In this document: positions 30,956-44,200 of the stretch, one piece after another
How the letters are laid out: the number at the start of each line of letters is the position of its first letter
Numbering within the stretch: position 1 is the first letter of the stretch
Assembly: GCA_008477525.1 (NCBI GenBank)
Contig: SPDT01000008.1
Coordinates: 62,001 to 126,000, forward strand
Length of the DNA: 64,000 nucleotides
Direction of reading: 5' to 3'
Origin: Hypomyces perniciosus
Lineage: Eukaryota; Ascomycota; Sordariomycetes; Hypocreales; Hypocreaceae
Program-made: the position numbers and the translations under genes
The notes under the pieces: model-generated
Databases searched by the model: none
What the model saw: only the letters and a program-made list of their open reading frames with translations
Told to the model about the DNA's origin: nothing

Positions 30956-32173
30956 ATGGACACCTTGGCAGCTTTTTTGTCGCAAAGCTTCCCGCCCAAG
31001 TCGTCTTTCACAGAGGGGGAACTTGGTGACCTTGCCCAAAAGGTTAGTGTCATATTGACGATTGAAATCATTGGCGATGCATGAAATTGATATTTGCCCG
31101 ACTAGGTTTTCATCATCACGGGAGGGTACTCTGGAGTTGGGCTCCGGCTCGCCAAGATCGTGTACCGAAAGAATGCCACCGTCTATCTTGCGGGACGTAG
31201 CGAAGATACTGCCTACAAGGCCATCCAAGATCTCAAGTCGAGCTGCAGGGAGTCACAGGGAAGATTGGAGTATATCCCTCTGAGCCTAGACGATTTATCC
31301 ACCAGCAAATCGAGCGTCAATGCATTTCTGGAGAAGGAAAAGAGGTTGGATGTCATTTGGAATAACGCAGGGTTTATGGGAAAGACCGCGACAACGAAGC
31401 AGGTACGTGGCATCCCAAGAACTCATCATACATATCCTGGTATTAACAGTAAATCGCCTTTAGGGTCATGGGATCCATCTAGCTACGAACTGTCTCGGAT
31501 CATTCCTCTTTACAAAGCTTCTCCATCCATTACTTGTTTCCACTGCGAAATGCTCGCCAGAAGGCACAGTTCGCGTTGTCTGGTTGGCCTCGATTGTTTC
31601 ACACTTGCAATCTCCTAGTGGGGGTATGGATTTGGACAATTTGGACTATCAGAAGAAGAGTGAGAATGACGCTATGAAATACGTGGTTAGCAAGACAGGC
31701 AATTTGTTCATCGGTAGTGAATGGGCACGACGCGATGCTGAAGCCGGAGTTTTACATCTGGTAGGCCGATATTGCTCTGTCTCACTCGCTTTACGCTAAC
31801 GATATTGTTTTAAACAGACTGTCAACCCTGGCAACTTAAAAACGCCACTCCAGCGAAACATGGGAAACCTAGAGCGCAGAGTAACGGTAAATACTGACCT
31901 CATCCACTATTCAGGTGAAAGTTTTGGGAGTTGGGAAAATAACTGTGCCACTAGAATGTAATGCTCTATGACCCTATTTATGGAGCGTACACTGAGCTTT
32001 TCGCTGGCCTATCCCCGACCATAAAGCCAGCAGACAGTGGGCGATATATTATCCCGTGGGGCCGCTTTGGATCCATGAGGGCGGATATTGAGGCTGAGAT
32101 GCAAGCAGGCCAGGCGGGGAAGGCGGCGCGGTTCTTTGACTATTGCGAATCTAAAACGAAGGATTACTGTTGA
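30956..32173 (+). CDS. Short-chain dehydrogenase/reductase, five exons
   Basis: The model is join(30956..31042, 31106..31402, 31464..31760, 31818..31886, 31955..32173), 322 aa. All four introns (57-68 nt) begin GT, end AG and sit between codons. The Rossmann fold has the NAD(P)-binding TGGYSGVG (34-41), NNAG (115-118), a structural Asn137, a Ser near 171-174, the catalytic YVVSK (Tyr201, Lys205) and TVNPGN (228-233). GAYTELFAGLSP near the C-terminus is typical of fungal SDRs related to retinol dehydrogenases and WW-domain oxidoreductase-like proteins. It is probably a soluble NAD(P)-dependent oxidoreductase of unknown substrate. It is convergent with the regulator gene at 32251. Confidence 0.92.
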
Positions 32174-32250
32174 GTATAATTCTTGGTGTAGCGTCGAGAT
32201 TGATAATTTCAGTATTACCCTTTGTATAATTGAAACAGAATCCTGATTCA

Positions 32251-33787
32251 TCATCGTTTAAGTAGGTACACAAACCATACCAACGCTCGTTGCAATTCTT
32301 CCCACCGGGCAAGTCCCAATGTCGTCCAAAATCTTAGTAACTGCGATACAAACCATGGCCGTAGGATGGGATCCCCATACGAATCGCTGGTCCCAACAAG
32401 GAGACACCATAGGAGGGCTCCAGGAATTGGAAGCCAGAGACCGCTGATATCAGTCTTCTCAAGGTAATCTTTCAGCGTATATCGAAGTATTGGCAGGTCT
32501 TTTAATGTATTCTTTCCAAGATTTGTCCAGACTTCGTTGGCTGTGATGCAGGATAGGCAAATATAGTGAAACGTCTGCGAGTATACTTCAGGACCTGGCC
32601 ATTCAGGAATGCTGGAATAATGAGCCCCTATACGCTGAGAGTTGTCTACCAACTGTTCGTAGATACCTCCAAGACTATCTATATAGGGTTGACACAATAC
32701 TTTAGTGTTCTCACAATCTTGTCCTAGAGAAAATAGTTGGTAGAAAGTCGGGAGCTCTGAGCATGTCGCACGATAAGTGGGCAAGTAGCTGAGGGGCTGG
32801 TCACAGAGGAGTTCGAGAAACCACGAATACCTTCCAAGCTCGTAAGCATCTGTAATTTATACAGTCAAAAGAAGATGGGTAGTGAGTCACTTACAGGTAG
32901 ATGAGCTTGGCTAACAAGCCCTTCATCCCCAGGTGTTCGATGCCTCCCCTTAGCCGGGCCAACTCGAGCAAGCCAGCAATGTGGTGTGCGAGTGCTGCCG
33001 TATCCCCACTTACACACTGGCCAAGGTCAGTGATCGTTGATATAGATTGAGCAGTGGGAGAGCAGACTTCAAAGTTTGCCAAGGACAGCACGGCGGCGGC
33101 AATCTCATCACTTTTTTGTATCGCTGGGTCGCTCAATCCAGCGTTTATGGCTCGAATCGCTCTTCCTCTGTTTGTGTAGGACGACGTGCTTAATGGCTGA
33201 TGTGATAGCGTCTCAAATGATGCCGAACATACGAAAATAGAGGCGTAAAAGAGAGCTGGAAATGCCATCGAAGCGGGTAGCCATTGTGTCGTAAGTGGCG
33301 ATTGCTGTATCTCTAACCCTAGCCTTGAACAGGACATCTCGATGAAATTTACGTCTACAAATCTTAGCATGAGGATGAATATTATTTTCAAAGGACGTAT
33401 TAGACTGCACGAATACGAGAAAAGGGACATACGCTGTATAATAAGAGGGTGGCTGTGATGGGGCAATGTCGGGTCTCGAGGCACAGCATCAAAGACGCCA
33501 CTTCTTGTAATCACATCACATAATTGATGTATCTCATTATGACGGGATATTCCAAAGCTATCCACCTGATATTCGAGTAAATACGAGCGTGAAGTTTCGC
33601 AATTGGTTGGTGCGGAATAAAGAGTCACGCCGAATAGCCGGGCATTTGTTGCTCTCTTGTCTCGGTGGAACCTCTTCGTCACATGGGCTCGAACATGGCT
33701 CTGCTTCAGTTCTTTTAACGGGTCATTGGGACCATCGAATTGGATGAACGTGAAGTTGGTATTCTCCGAATGATTAGGCGATGTCAT
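32251..33787 (-). CDS. Fungal transcription-factor-like protein (Fungal_trans_2/DUF3468 type)
   Basis: The best model is complement(join(32251..32830, 32895..33787)), 490 aa. The N-terminus (FTFIQFDGPNDPLKELKQSH, then RAHVTKRFHRDKR) resembles the RSHVMR-type start of fungal proteins often labelled tachykinin family. The rest, with AALAHHIAGLLELARLRGGI, is the alpha-helical middle region of fungal_trans_2 regulators. No Zn2Cys6 finger is present, which is usual for this subfamily. The donor GTAAGT (from 32894) is strong. The nearer acceptor (TTACAG, 32848) puts exon 2 out of frame, whereas TTGGAAG (32831) keeps frame, so either that acceptor is used or the gene has a frameshift. A hydrophobic stretch (about residues 125-140) may be an unrecognised in-frame intron. 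Likely nuclear; targets unknown. Confidence 0.7.
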
Positions 33788-34450
33788 TGTAATTGACTTT
33801 ATTTTGACAAATCTGTCAACATAACATAACAGTGTTGACCGCCTCTAGTAGCCACTCAGGGTCAGCCGAATCATCCGATATCTTACCTAGTTGCATTTCA
33901 CGTGTTTGATGAGATAATACCTCGCATTGACACTGGCGTATGCACTTAAGGGCTGGCTACTATTGAGTAAACGGGGCTTGTGGAGTTACCCGTCACATTG
34001 CTCAAGGAACGATTGCGGGCACGTGGATTTCGGATCTCTTTATCTCGTGTTCGGACACAAGCTGACAGGAGGGCCTGTGGGTCCCCTAACCCGCAGGCCC
34101 CACTAATTACCCTTTCTGTATGTACTAAAAATTTCGACGTAACAGGTGATATCTTAATGTTGATTGGCTTATAGAAGATTAAAGTGGAGCATAGGTCAGG
34201 AGACCTACAGGGTCTCCTGTGAGCTTGTGTACGGTCACCTTTATCTCTCGTATGTCTCTCCTCTTGTCTCTGTTATACTGATAGTTTCTAGGGCAGTCAA
34301 TTTATAGTGCCTAAAGCACGCGTCGCGTTCTTCCTCTCCACCTTCCCCGAGTTCTATCTAACAATTTCCTTCGTTTCAGCAATATCCGAGTTTTTCGACC
34401 CAATTCCTTATCGTCCATTACCGCCATAACTACATTAGCCGCAAAAACTT
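33788..34450. other. Intergenic with two strong hairpins
   Basis: No gene is recognised. Inverted repeats: GGGCCTGTGGG (34071-34081) with CCCGCAGGCCC (34090-34100), one G-U-type mismatch, 8-nt loop; and AGGAGACC (34198-34205) with GGTCTCCT (34211-34218), a perfect 8-bp stem with a 5-nt loop. This segment could be an LTR remnant, but no clear termini or duplication were found. Confidence 0.5.
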
Positions 34451-34521
34451 AATTCCAAAAAGCAACTTGCGAAAAGATTTATGTTTTATAGTTTATAAAG
34501 TGTATTAAATAATAGAAAATA

Positions 34522-34566
34522 AATATATATTATATATTATATATAGTATATATATATATATATAAA
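34522..34566. repeat. AT dinucleotide-rich microsatellite
   Basis: Nearly pure alternating A/T, at the border between the gene island and the RIPed block. Confidence 0.8.
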
Positions 34567-34866
34567 TTATATATTAGGAGACCGGAAGCTCTAGGGCTCT
34601 TATAATATTATATAGGCCAGAATGTATATATAAGAGTAACTATAGTCCCTAAAGATATAAAACTTTAAAGGCTAGTAAACTACTACTATTACACTTAACT
34701 ATTAGTTTCTAGCTTATTACCTGCTTATTAATACCTATTTCTCTTTTAAATAACTGGTCTTAACCTCTTTTATTCTTTTTTAAAGTTATAGCCCTTTACT
34801 TAATCTATCTGCTTTAAAAAGGGTCTTTAATATATTAATCTTTTACTATTCCGAGTAAAGGTAATT
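34567..34866. other. RIPed DNA, no feature recognised
   Basis: AT-rich, with TATTAGGAGACCGG at 34572 that could be a RIPed LTR start (TGTTAGG..), but nothing confirms this. Confidence 0.4.
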
Positions 34867-35265
34867 TGTCGGGGGTAACTGATATGCCCAACACACTAGC
34901 ATTTTTCTTGTTAGCTTACCTAAGAAAGGTTGGCTGCTTATTTAAGCAGCTACTGGATTAAAAAAGCATGGGAGTATAAAGATATACAGATAGACCTAGT
35001 TTAATAAACAGTAACCTTTTTCCCCCTTTAATATATAACCCCACTTATAAAAATATAGCCGCTAAGGCGTATAAAGGTAACCGTTAATTACTTTTAGCTG
35101 CTGGTATTATAATTAAATAATCTATAATATCTTTTAGTCTTTATATTACTTAATTGCCGCTTTATAGTTCTGTTAAAAGCGCAGTTCCTGCGCTTAATAC
35201 TAGTTATTGTATATAGGTATATATGTATTGTATATATGTTTTAAAGCGCCAATTCCCCTTTAATA
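34867..35265 (+). repeat. 5' LTR of the 12-kb element
   Basis: Starts TGTCGGGGGTAACTGATATG and ends CCCCTTTAATA, a RIPed form of the CCCCCTCGACA end kept in the 3' LTR. The unmutated ends are inverted repeats (TGTCGGGGG/CCCCTCGACA). Confidence 0.8.
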
Positions 35266-38200
35266 AAACTAATAACCAAGATAAAGGGAAATCTTAAAGA
35301 TTGCATTTTAAGAAGTAATTATTAAAGGCACTTTAATACTGCCATTAAAACCTACCTTTACCTAACTATTAATAAAATTATAGGCTAGCTTTACTTAATC
35401 TCTATATAAATATAAAATAATTAGCTAAAAGAAATAGCCTAAAACCCTTTCTGCAACTATTTAATATAGATTAATATAATATTTAACTCTAAAAATGCAG
35501 GTTATTTAATTGTAATTTCTGAAAAGATATTGAGATTAATTAACCTAGGCGTAATGCATTAAAATATAATAAAAAAGTAAAATCTTAAGAAACTATTAAT
35601 TAATAATATTTATTAATTGAAAGTTAAGATTTTAAGGAAAATTACTGAAAGATTAATTATTATAGTAAAAGCGAATATATAGGTAAAATAGTTAACACTA
35701 TATAACCTAAGCCCCCTTAAACTATTAATATATTATTATAACCTTTATTTTATTTACTAGTAAGTAAATTAATAGGTAAAATAGCTATAAGGGGCTAATA
35801 AAGGATATATTAATTATTTAATCTTTTAGTATAAAGACTTTATTTTAATTTTATTAATATTTTTAGCTAGGTTTTTTTTAACTTTAAATAAAAGTATTAT
35901 TTTTACCGCTCTTATAATCTCTAGTATATAGGCTATCTTTACTTATATTAAAAATATTTATAGAAGATATAAAAAGGATAATAACCTAATATCTTGCAAC
36001 CAGTATTAATGCAGGAAACTATCCCTAAAAGACCAGTTAATTTCTTTATTCTAGATAAATACATACAACCTTTCTTTTTTATAAAAAAACTCCCTATATT
36101 AATAGAATATATTATTATAGCTCTATTATTAAAGGAATATATCTTTTTTTTAACTAAAAGAGAAATACTTTTTTAAGCGCCAGTTATTTAAGCTAAATAA
36201 TTCTAATCTATAGGAGAAAAGGCATTCTTTTATTAAAAAACTCTTTAATTAAAACTTTAATAATTTACTTTAACTTAAAGTAAAAGAGTTTAAATTAAAC
36301 TATGACCTCTTTTCGCCAAAATACTAAACGCGACTCTATCTTTAACCCTTTAATGTAAAGAATTATTTAATTATATATTTAACCTAATATTAATAATATT
36401 TATATCTATTATAATAAAATCTAAAGAAAGGTTAAACTTTTTAATAAAAAAAGGGAAATTATTATTTTAAAAGTTCCTTTTCTTTATTTAAGCCTTTAAG
36501 AATATTTAAGGCATAAAGCCATTAATAGGGATTAATTTCATAAGTAAATTTAATAGTAAGAATATATTTTAGTTTTTAAGAAATTATAAGTAAAAAATAA
36601 AGGATTAAGGAATTTTGATTAAAGATTAAAGGAAGTACTTAGAACTATTTATAAAAGTAAAGGAATAGAAAATAATTTAGAATTTTATTGAAGAAAGTAT
36701 TAACTGGGATAAAATAAAGAAAAAACTTTTATAATACTATAAGTAATAAGATAAAGATTAATTAGAATTATATATAGTATAACTTTAAAACCTTTATCGC
36801 TATAAACCTATAAGAATATAGTTTGCAATAAATTAATTGCTTTAATATTAATATCTCTGTTAAAAGCTTAATAAAAGAAATTAAAGGATAATAATACTGT
36901 ATTCCTATAATATTATAAAAATAATACTATTAAAGCTACTTTAGCTAATAATAGCTTTTAAAAGGATTAAGGAAATTAATAATTTTAAGGATTTAATATA
37001 TATTAAAGTTTAAATACTTTTTTATAATAAAATATTAGCAGAGTTTAATATTTGAAGAGCCTATTTTTAAAAGTTTAATAAAAGACTATTTAAAACTAGG
37101 GATTTATTAGATTTATTTAAGTTAAAGTTAAGTTTAAAAATACGAAAGCGAAAAGAAGAATAGCTTAAACTTATAGAATTAATTATAGCTTTATAGCTTA
37201 AAGATTAAATAAATACTTTATCTGAAAAATTTAATAAGCTAGCGATTTAGCCCTTTTAACAGAAAAAAAAAGGTAATTAACCTAAAAGAAAAAGAATATT
37301 ATTATATTATTACTAATAGCAATAAACCTAAATAAAGACCTTTTATTTTATTAATTGCTATGAAGAATATTAATATAATAGACCTTTTATATAATAATAT
37401 ACCGAATACTTTCTTTATCTATTATTTAAAGGCAGTTATTAATATTAAATACTATTAGTATGATAAAAATAAAGATTATTTTTTAAAACTGCGCTAAGTT
37501 GGCCTATAATAAAGGTTATAGGTTTATAATATATAACCTAGCAGTAAAAATAGTTTAGGTAAGCCTGCAGAAAACCTTAATTCTGCTTTAATTTATTATA
37601 TTAATTAGAACTATTAAAACTTATATATAAAAAATACTAGCGCTTTAAGTAGAATTATTTAAAGCTTAAAATCAAGTTTCCTTAAGCCTATTATTTACAA
37701 AAGAAATAAAACCTAGCTTCTTTAACTGGAAACTGACTGTTTATAAAGCTAAACTTTTTAATACTATTTATAATAAAGTAATATATAAAAAGATATTTAA
37801 AATTTAAGTATTATAAAGGTTAAATATAATTTTTATAAAAGGATTAATAATAAATATTATATATTTTATAGGTAAAGATTAAATAATTGCTAATAAAAGG
37901 GATAATATATAAATAAAAGGGGTTAAGAACTTTTTATAAACCTAGCTAAAATAGCCTTTTTAAAAGAACTTTTAAATAAATATAATTAAACTAGCTTAAT
38001 TAAGGAATTATTTAATTCAACTTTCTTTATTAACTTTATAATTAGTAAAAGATAAAAGTATATTTATATAATTAATAAAGCGGATAAATAAGTTAAAAAG
38101 GAGCTATTGCTGCTTTAAATAGAAAAACTAATTAAGAAAGAGTAACTGCATTTAAACTTTAAAACTGCGATGCAATAAAGAAAATGAAATTAAAGGGACT

Positions 38201-41200
38201 GGCAATAAAGAGAAACTGCTAAGGGCAGAGCAAGCTAAAATAATAATCTAAACAGCAATTCTAGATAATGCAATTAAACTTAAAACTAATACTCTTTTAA
38301 ATACTATTTTAAAGCTTACGAATATTTTAAAAATAAATTTAATTGCAAAATTATAAAGAATTGGTAAAATATAGTTTTATAGGAAACTTAACTCGATTAT
38401 TTTTAAATCTGCCCTGCAGTAAATAACCTTTATCTTTATATATAAATACCCTTTTAAAGAAAAACTATTAAAAAGACTAAGTATAGTAATTATATACTTA
38501 AAATTAACTATATAAGTCGTTTAGCTGCTATAAGATTAACCTTTTAAAGCTATAAGCTTTTAACCTTTATAAATAAAAGGATTATTAAATAAAGAATTAT
38601 TTAATTTTAAGAATTTAGATTTATCGCTACTATTAAAAAATATTTTTATAAACTAAAGCAATTAAATATAGCTAGTAACTATAAAGTAAATTAGTTATAG
38701 AAGTCTATAACCTGGATTTATATAATTTAATTAAGAAAGATCTTTTATTATTTATAAAACCTATTATAGATTTAGGTATAGTTAAAAGAGCCTAATAAAG
38801 TATTAGTTAAAGTATTAATAGATTTAAGGTTAGAAAGAAATATTATTTCCTATTAGTTAGCTATAAAATATAGTATAAAGATATACTTTTATAAAGTAGT
38901 TAATACTGTATTTAATAATAGGCAAGTAAATATATATAGTAAAATTATTATTTAGGTATATATAGGCAATCTATAAATAGCAGCTAGATTTTATATTATA
39001 TTTAATAAAGTTTTAATGCTTTTTATTTTTAGGATATTATTTATTTAAGCTGCGCAGTTAATATTTAATTATATATTAAAGAATAGCCATTTATATATAA
39101 AATATGAAATAGGAAATATTTAAATTATTACTTTAACTATTAAAGCTATTTATTAAAAATATAAAATAGAGGCGTTATATAATTTAAAGTTAAAATAAAT
39201 ATTAATTTTATATTTAAATATAAAGTTAATAAAGTAAAAGGAAGCTTAAAAAACCTTTATTTTACTTTTAAGGAGGAGGTTGTATATAGACTATTAAAGT
39301 AAACTAAAGAGGATTTAATTTAGCTATTACTAGCTAATAAATTAAAAGATTAAATAAAAGTAATAAAGAAAACAATAAAGGAATTTAAAGAAATAAAAGA
39401 ATAAAAAAGAAGGTTTTAAAGGCGAGCGCGGAAGTATAAGTAGATTAAAACTAATACTATATATAAAAAGAAAGGCATAAAAATCTATCTAGTAAATAAT
39501 ACTTTATTTAATCGTTTTATTCTTGCTAAAAGTTTTTATTAGAAATAGAAAAAATAAAATAAAGTTAAAGATAATTTAAACTTTAATACCCCTTTTATTA
39601 AATATATTACTTTAAGTTTTTATTAATTAATGCTAGGTTAAAACTTATATTAAACTATTAAGCTGTAATCCTCAAAATAATAAAAGGGAAATTAATAAAA
39701 TAAAAAACTGCGATTTTAGTATAAATTTTAAGAAATAAGGAAATAGCATTTTCCTAGGATTTTATAAAATACAGAAAGCTAGACTTTAAGATTGCTTTAC
39801 TATAGACTATTTATATAATAGAGTATAATACTTAGCAAAGCAGCAGTATCCTAATCCTTAAAGGTATAGAGAAGAAAGTAGTTAATTTACTATAAATATA
39901 TATTAAAAAAAGTTTTTTAAAGGAAGGCTATAAGCTATATAAGAACCTGTTTTTCTAAATATCAAAGAAAGATAGCAGCCTTTATTTTATTAATTTTATT
40001 ATATAGATAAATAAAGTAACTATGAAAGACGCCTTTATTTTATTAAATGCAGATTAATTTAGCGAGGACTTTATAGGTTATATAATACTGTTATTACTAG
40101 ACTTTTTTTAGGCTATAATTAAATCCCTTTTAATAAAAACAGCTAAAATATAATTATATTTATAAGCCTTATTAGCCTTATAAGATACTGCACTCTTTTA
40201 ATAGGCGCTATAAACTTAATAGTGCAATTCTAGTATATTATTCTTTAAATACTATTTAATTTTATATTTATAGTTAACTGACTATTTTTAAATAATATTG
40301 CAGTGTAAGGTTTAAAGTCTATATATAATAGTAAAGAAATAATATTTAAGGTTTAATGCTATATTTTAAAGTATTTTTAAAATTTAGATAAAACTTTTAT
40401 TAATATTAAACTATTAGGATATTTAATTTTAGCAGTAAAATTAGTCTTTTATTAAAAATTTGCTAAATTAATAAGGTATTTATATAGAATAAAAAGGCAT
40501 TAACTGGCTATAAGTAACATTATTAAAATTAAAGAATAAAAGAACTATAAAACTATTAATAAAGTTTAATCTTGTTGTAGTTTAGTTAGCTATTATAAAT
40601 ATTAAATTAAATATTTTGCGTAGATTATTAAGCCTTTAATAACCCTATTAAAAAAACGCCCTTTAAAGGTAAACTAGAAAATAATAGCAAGCTATAGATA
40701 AACTTAAAGAGTTTATTACTTCCGCTTTAATATTAATAATATTAAATATAAATAAAGGATATAAGGAGGTGATTTTTATAGTTAATGCTAGTATAGTAGG
40801 CTAAAGGGCTATTTTAATATAAATTATAGAAAAGAAAAGATAATTAATTAAATATAAAAGTGGATACTGGCTTTTATTAAAGATAAAGTATAATACTATA
40901 AAAACAAAATATAAAGGTTTACTTTAAGCCTTTAAAAGGCTATATACTTATATTTATAGACTTTTATTTATACTAGAAATAAATATTAAAGTAGTTATTA
41001 ATTAAATAAATAGTAAAATTAATAATATCTTTAGCGGATATATAATTTAATAGATTAGTTATATCTTTTTTTTTAATTTTACTATTAAATATATCTTTGA
41101 AAAAGAAAATATTATAGTAAATACTTTATCTTATAAGCTAATAACTGCTATAAATAAAGCTAAAGCTAAGAAAAAAAGGGATTTAAAAGGTTTTATAAAT

Positions 41201-44200
41201 ATATATTTAAATATAATTTTATTTATATTATTAAAGGAGGAGTATAGCAAGAAGTTTTAATAAATCGCGTAATACCTTTAAATAATATAAAGATTATTTA
41301 ATCTTTTAACTATAGACTTTTAGCGATTTAAGAATAAAGTAAAAAGATTTATTATAAAAGATAGGAAATTATAGGCAAAACCTATAAAATACTGCCGCTA
41401 GCCTATATTTATTTTTAATAGCTTAACTTTAAAGAAAATAGCTATTTAATAGTATTATATTAACATAAACTATAAAGGCTAAAAGGTAATTCTCTAGTTT
41501 TCAAAAGAAAAATACTAGTAGCTGTAAATATAGAATAATATATATAAAGCAGTTATGTTATACCTTTAATATTAAAGCTTTAATTTCTACTGCTTTAAAG
41601 AGCTAGCTATTATAATAAAATTAACTAGGCTTATAAAAAAGGTTTATTTTAATACTTAATATATTTTAAGTAACGGTAAATTTATTTATTTATTTAAAGG
41701 AAAATATAACCGTTATAGATAAATAAAAGTAAAACCTATATTTACTTTATTATTAATAGTAATAATAAAGTTTATATTTAAATAAATATATTAATTTAAT
41801 ATAGTAATTTAAGCTATTGTAAATAAAGGACTAAAAATATAAAAGATAGTTTTAAAGGTATTAATTAATTAAAAAATTAAGATTATTTAAATATTAATAT
41901 ATAACTTTAAAGCTAATATTATAGTAAAAGTTAGCCATTAAAGTTTAATATTAATATTAGTAAAGATAGTTAAGCTTAATAAAAAGTAATTTTAGAATTT
42001 AAATAAAGTGATTATAGCTAGTAAATATATAGTAAAAAGCTTAATAAAGTACTTTACGTTTTACCTATTATTTAATTAAAAACTAATTTTTCCTTTAAAG
42101 GTAAAACTACCTATTTAGCAGCTAATTAATTAAAATAAAGTCTATAGAATAAAAGATTAATTAATAGTATATATCTATATATTAAAAAGAAAAAAGAAAA
42201 ATATTAAAATAGCTTAAAAGAGAGTTACTTTATTTTATTAAATATTAATTAAAAGAATAAATATTAATAATTAATCTTAACTGTAAAAAGTAACTAAACT
42301 ACTCCTCTTTAATAACTTTATTTTACTTTATGATGCAAAATATTAAAGGGACCTCTTAAAAGATATAAAGTTAAAAATGTATTAGCTAGGCTTATTTAAG
42401 ATTAAGTTTTAAGTGGGTATAATAAAAGTATATAAACTGAAAATATTAAATAGGGTCCTGCATAAAAAAAACTTACTTAGGCGAATATTTAAAGAAATTT
42501 ATAAAATATAAATTTAGCTAATAAGTGGCTAAAGATAATAATAAAACTTTTATAAATAAAGACTTAAAGGCAGATAAAGATTTATTTAAGGATAAAACAG
42601 TTAATAAAGCGATAATTAAGGTTATTAATAATTAAAAACTTAAAGAGCTTTATAGTGACTTTTTAGCTATTAAAGGAATATACAGTTAATAAAATTAAAT
42701 AGTTTAGCTGAGAATTAAGGTATATACTTACAAGTTAAAGGAAAAAGAGATATTTTAATTAAAATATAGTCCTTTATAATACTTTAAAGTAGCTATTCTT
42801 AAAATAAACTAGATAAATTAGGATAATTAATTTTATATAAAGGATATATAAGCGAGGATAAATAGTAATATTTTTAAAAACAGCTATTTGGTATTATTTT
42901 TAAAGGGAAAGAGATAACTGCTAATTAAAGTTTATTGCCCTGCCTATAAAGAAGTATAATTTAAATATACTATAAGGAAAAAGCTGTAAAATTAAATAAT
43001 TTATTAACTATATTTCTTTATTAACTGTTTACTTTTTATTAGCAGAAATTAAAATAAACTTTTAAACCTATTAAATTACTTAACTTTCTGTTTTTTTTTT
43101 TTTTTTAAAATAAAGAAAGCTTTTTATAAAATAAAAGGCTATTAAAAGATTAAAATAGTTAAAGACTACTAGCCTAATAAAAGTAAATATTTAATCCTTT
43201 TTAAAGAAAGTAGTAGCTATATTTTAATTACTTTATTAAAGCTAGTAACTAAAAAGATATTATTAAATATAAAAAAGGCCTTAAATTAAAGGTAATTTAA
43301 ATAGTCCTTTGATTAAAAACCTGGGATAAAGATATAATTATAAAAAGGGAATAAAATATTTTTTTACTACTTATAATAGTAATAAATTAAATCTAAAACC
43401 ACATTTAATAGAATTAAAGATTATGCTATTTATAGAATAATATAAATAAAGCCTTAATATACTTTATCTGCTTAAAAAGAGTATAAAAAAACTACTTATA
43501 AATATATAAAATGTTTATTAAAATATAGATAAGTTTAAAGAGCTTTCTATTAATAGTGTATATAATATTCTAAAGGTATAACTAAAAGCCTTTAAAAGTA
43601 TAGCATTAAAAGTATTCCTTCAAGGTATAACCTTTTATAAAGAATAAAAAAAATAAAGATAATATAAAAGAAAGGGAGAAAGTAATCTTTAAATAAATTA
43701 GCAAATTTAATTAACTAATATTAATACTGCTTATAATCTAAATAGCGAAATACTTTTAAATTTAAATAAAGTTAAAATAAAAATACTAATAAATAATACT
43801 TATTTATTAAAGCTTTATTTAAAATAAATAGTTAAGTAAAAGAATAAAGCTAGGTTTAACCTTTTTAAGATAAAAAAATCTTATTAAAGGTTTTCTCCCC
43901 TATAATAGGTATATTAATAAAGTTAATTATATTATGTAATTAATAATAGGCTTTTTTAATAAGATCCTTTATAAATAAATCATGATTAAAAAAAGATTAA
44001 AAGCAAGAGAAAAAAGGGAAAGAGAAAGGAAAATAAAAGTAAATAAATTATAAAAGTTACTTTAAAAAAGCAGTAATTTATATATAATAAAGAAACTACC
44101 CTATACACTAAACTATATACTTATATTTGTAAACGATAAATATAATATTATACTTTACCTCTTTTTTTTCTCTTTATTTACTTAAATATAATCCTGTTTT

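Noticed and set aside
34063..34434. Possible LTR (TGACAGG..AACTACA)
   Set aside because: Termini are not convincing inverted repeats, the flanks (ACAAGC and TTAGCC) do not form a duplication, and no second copy is in the window.
35994..36176. 60-codon ORF in the 12-kb element
   Set aside because: Chance open stretch in RIPed gag DNA. The matching stretch in the other copy (about 62627) is not open.
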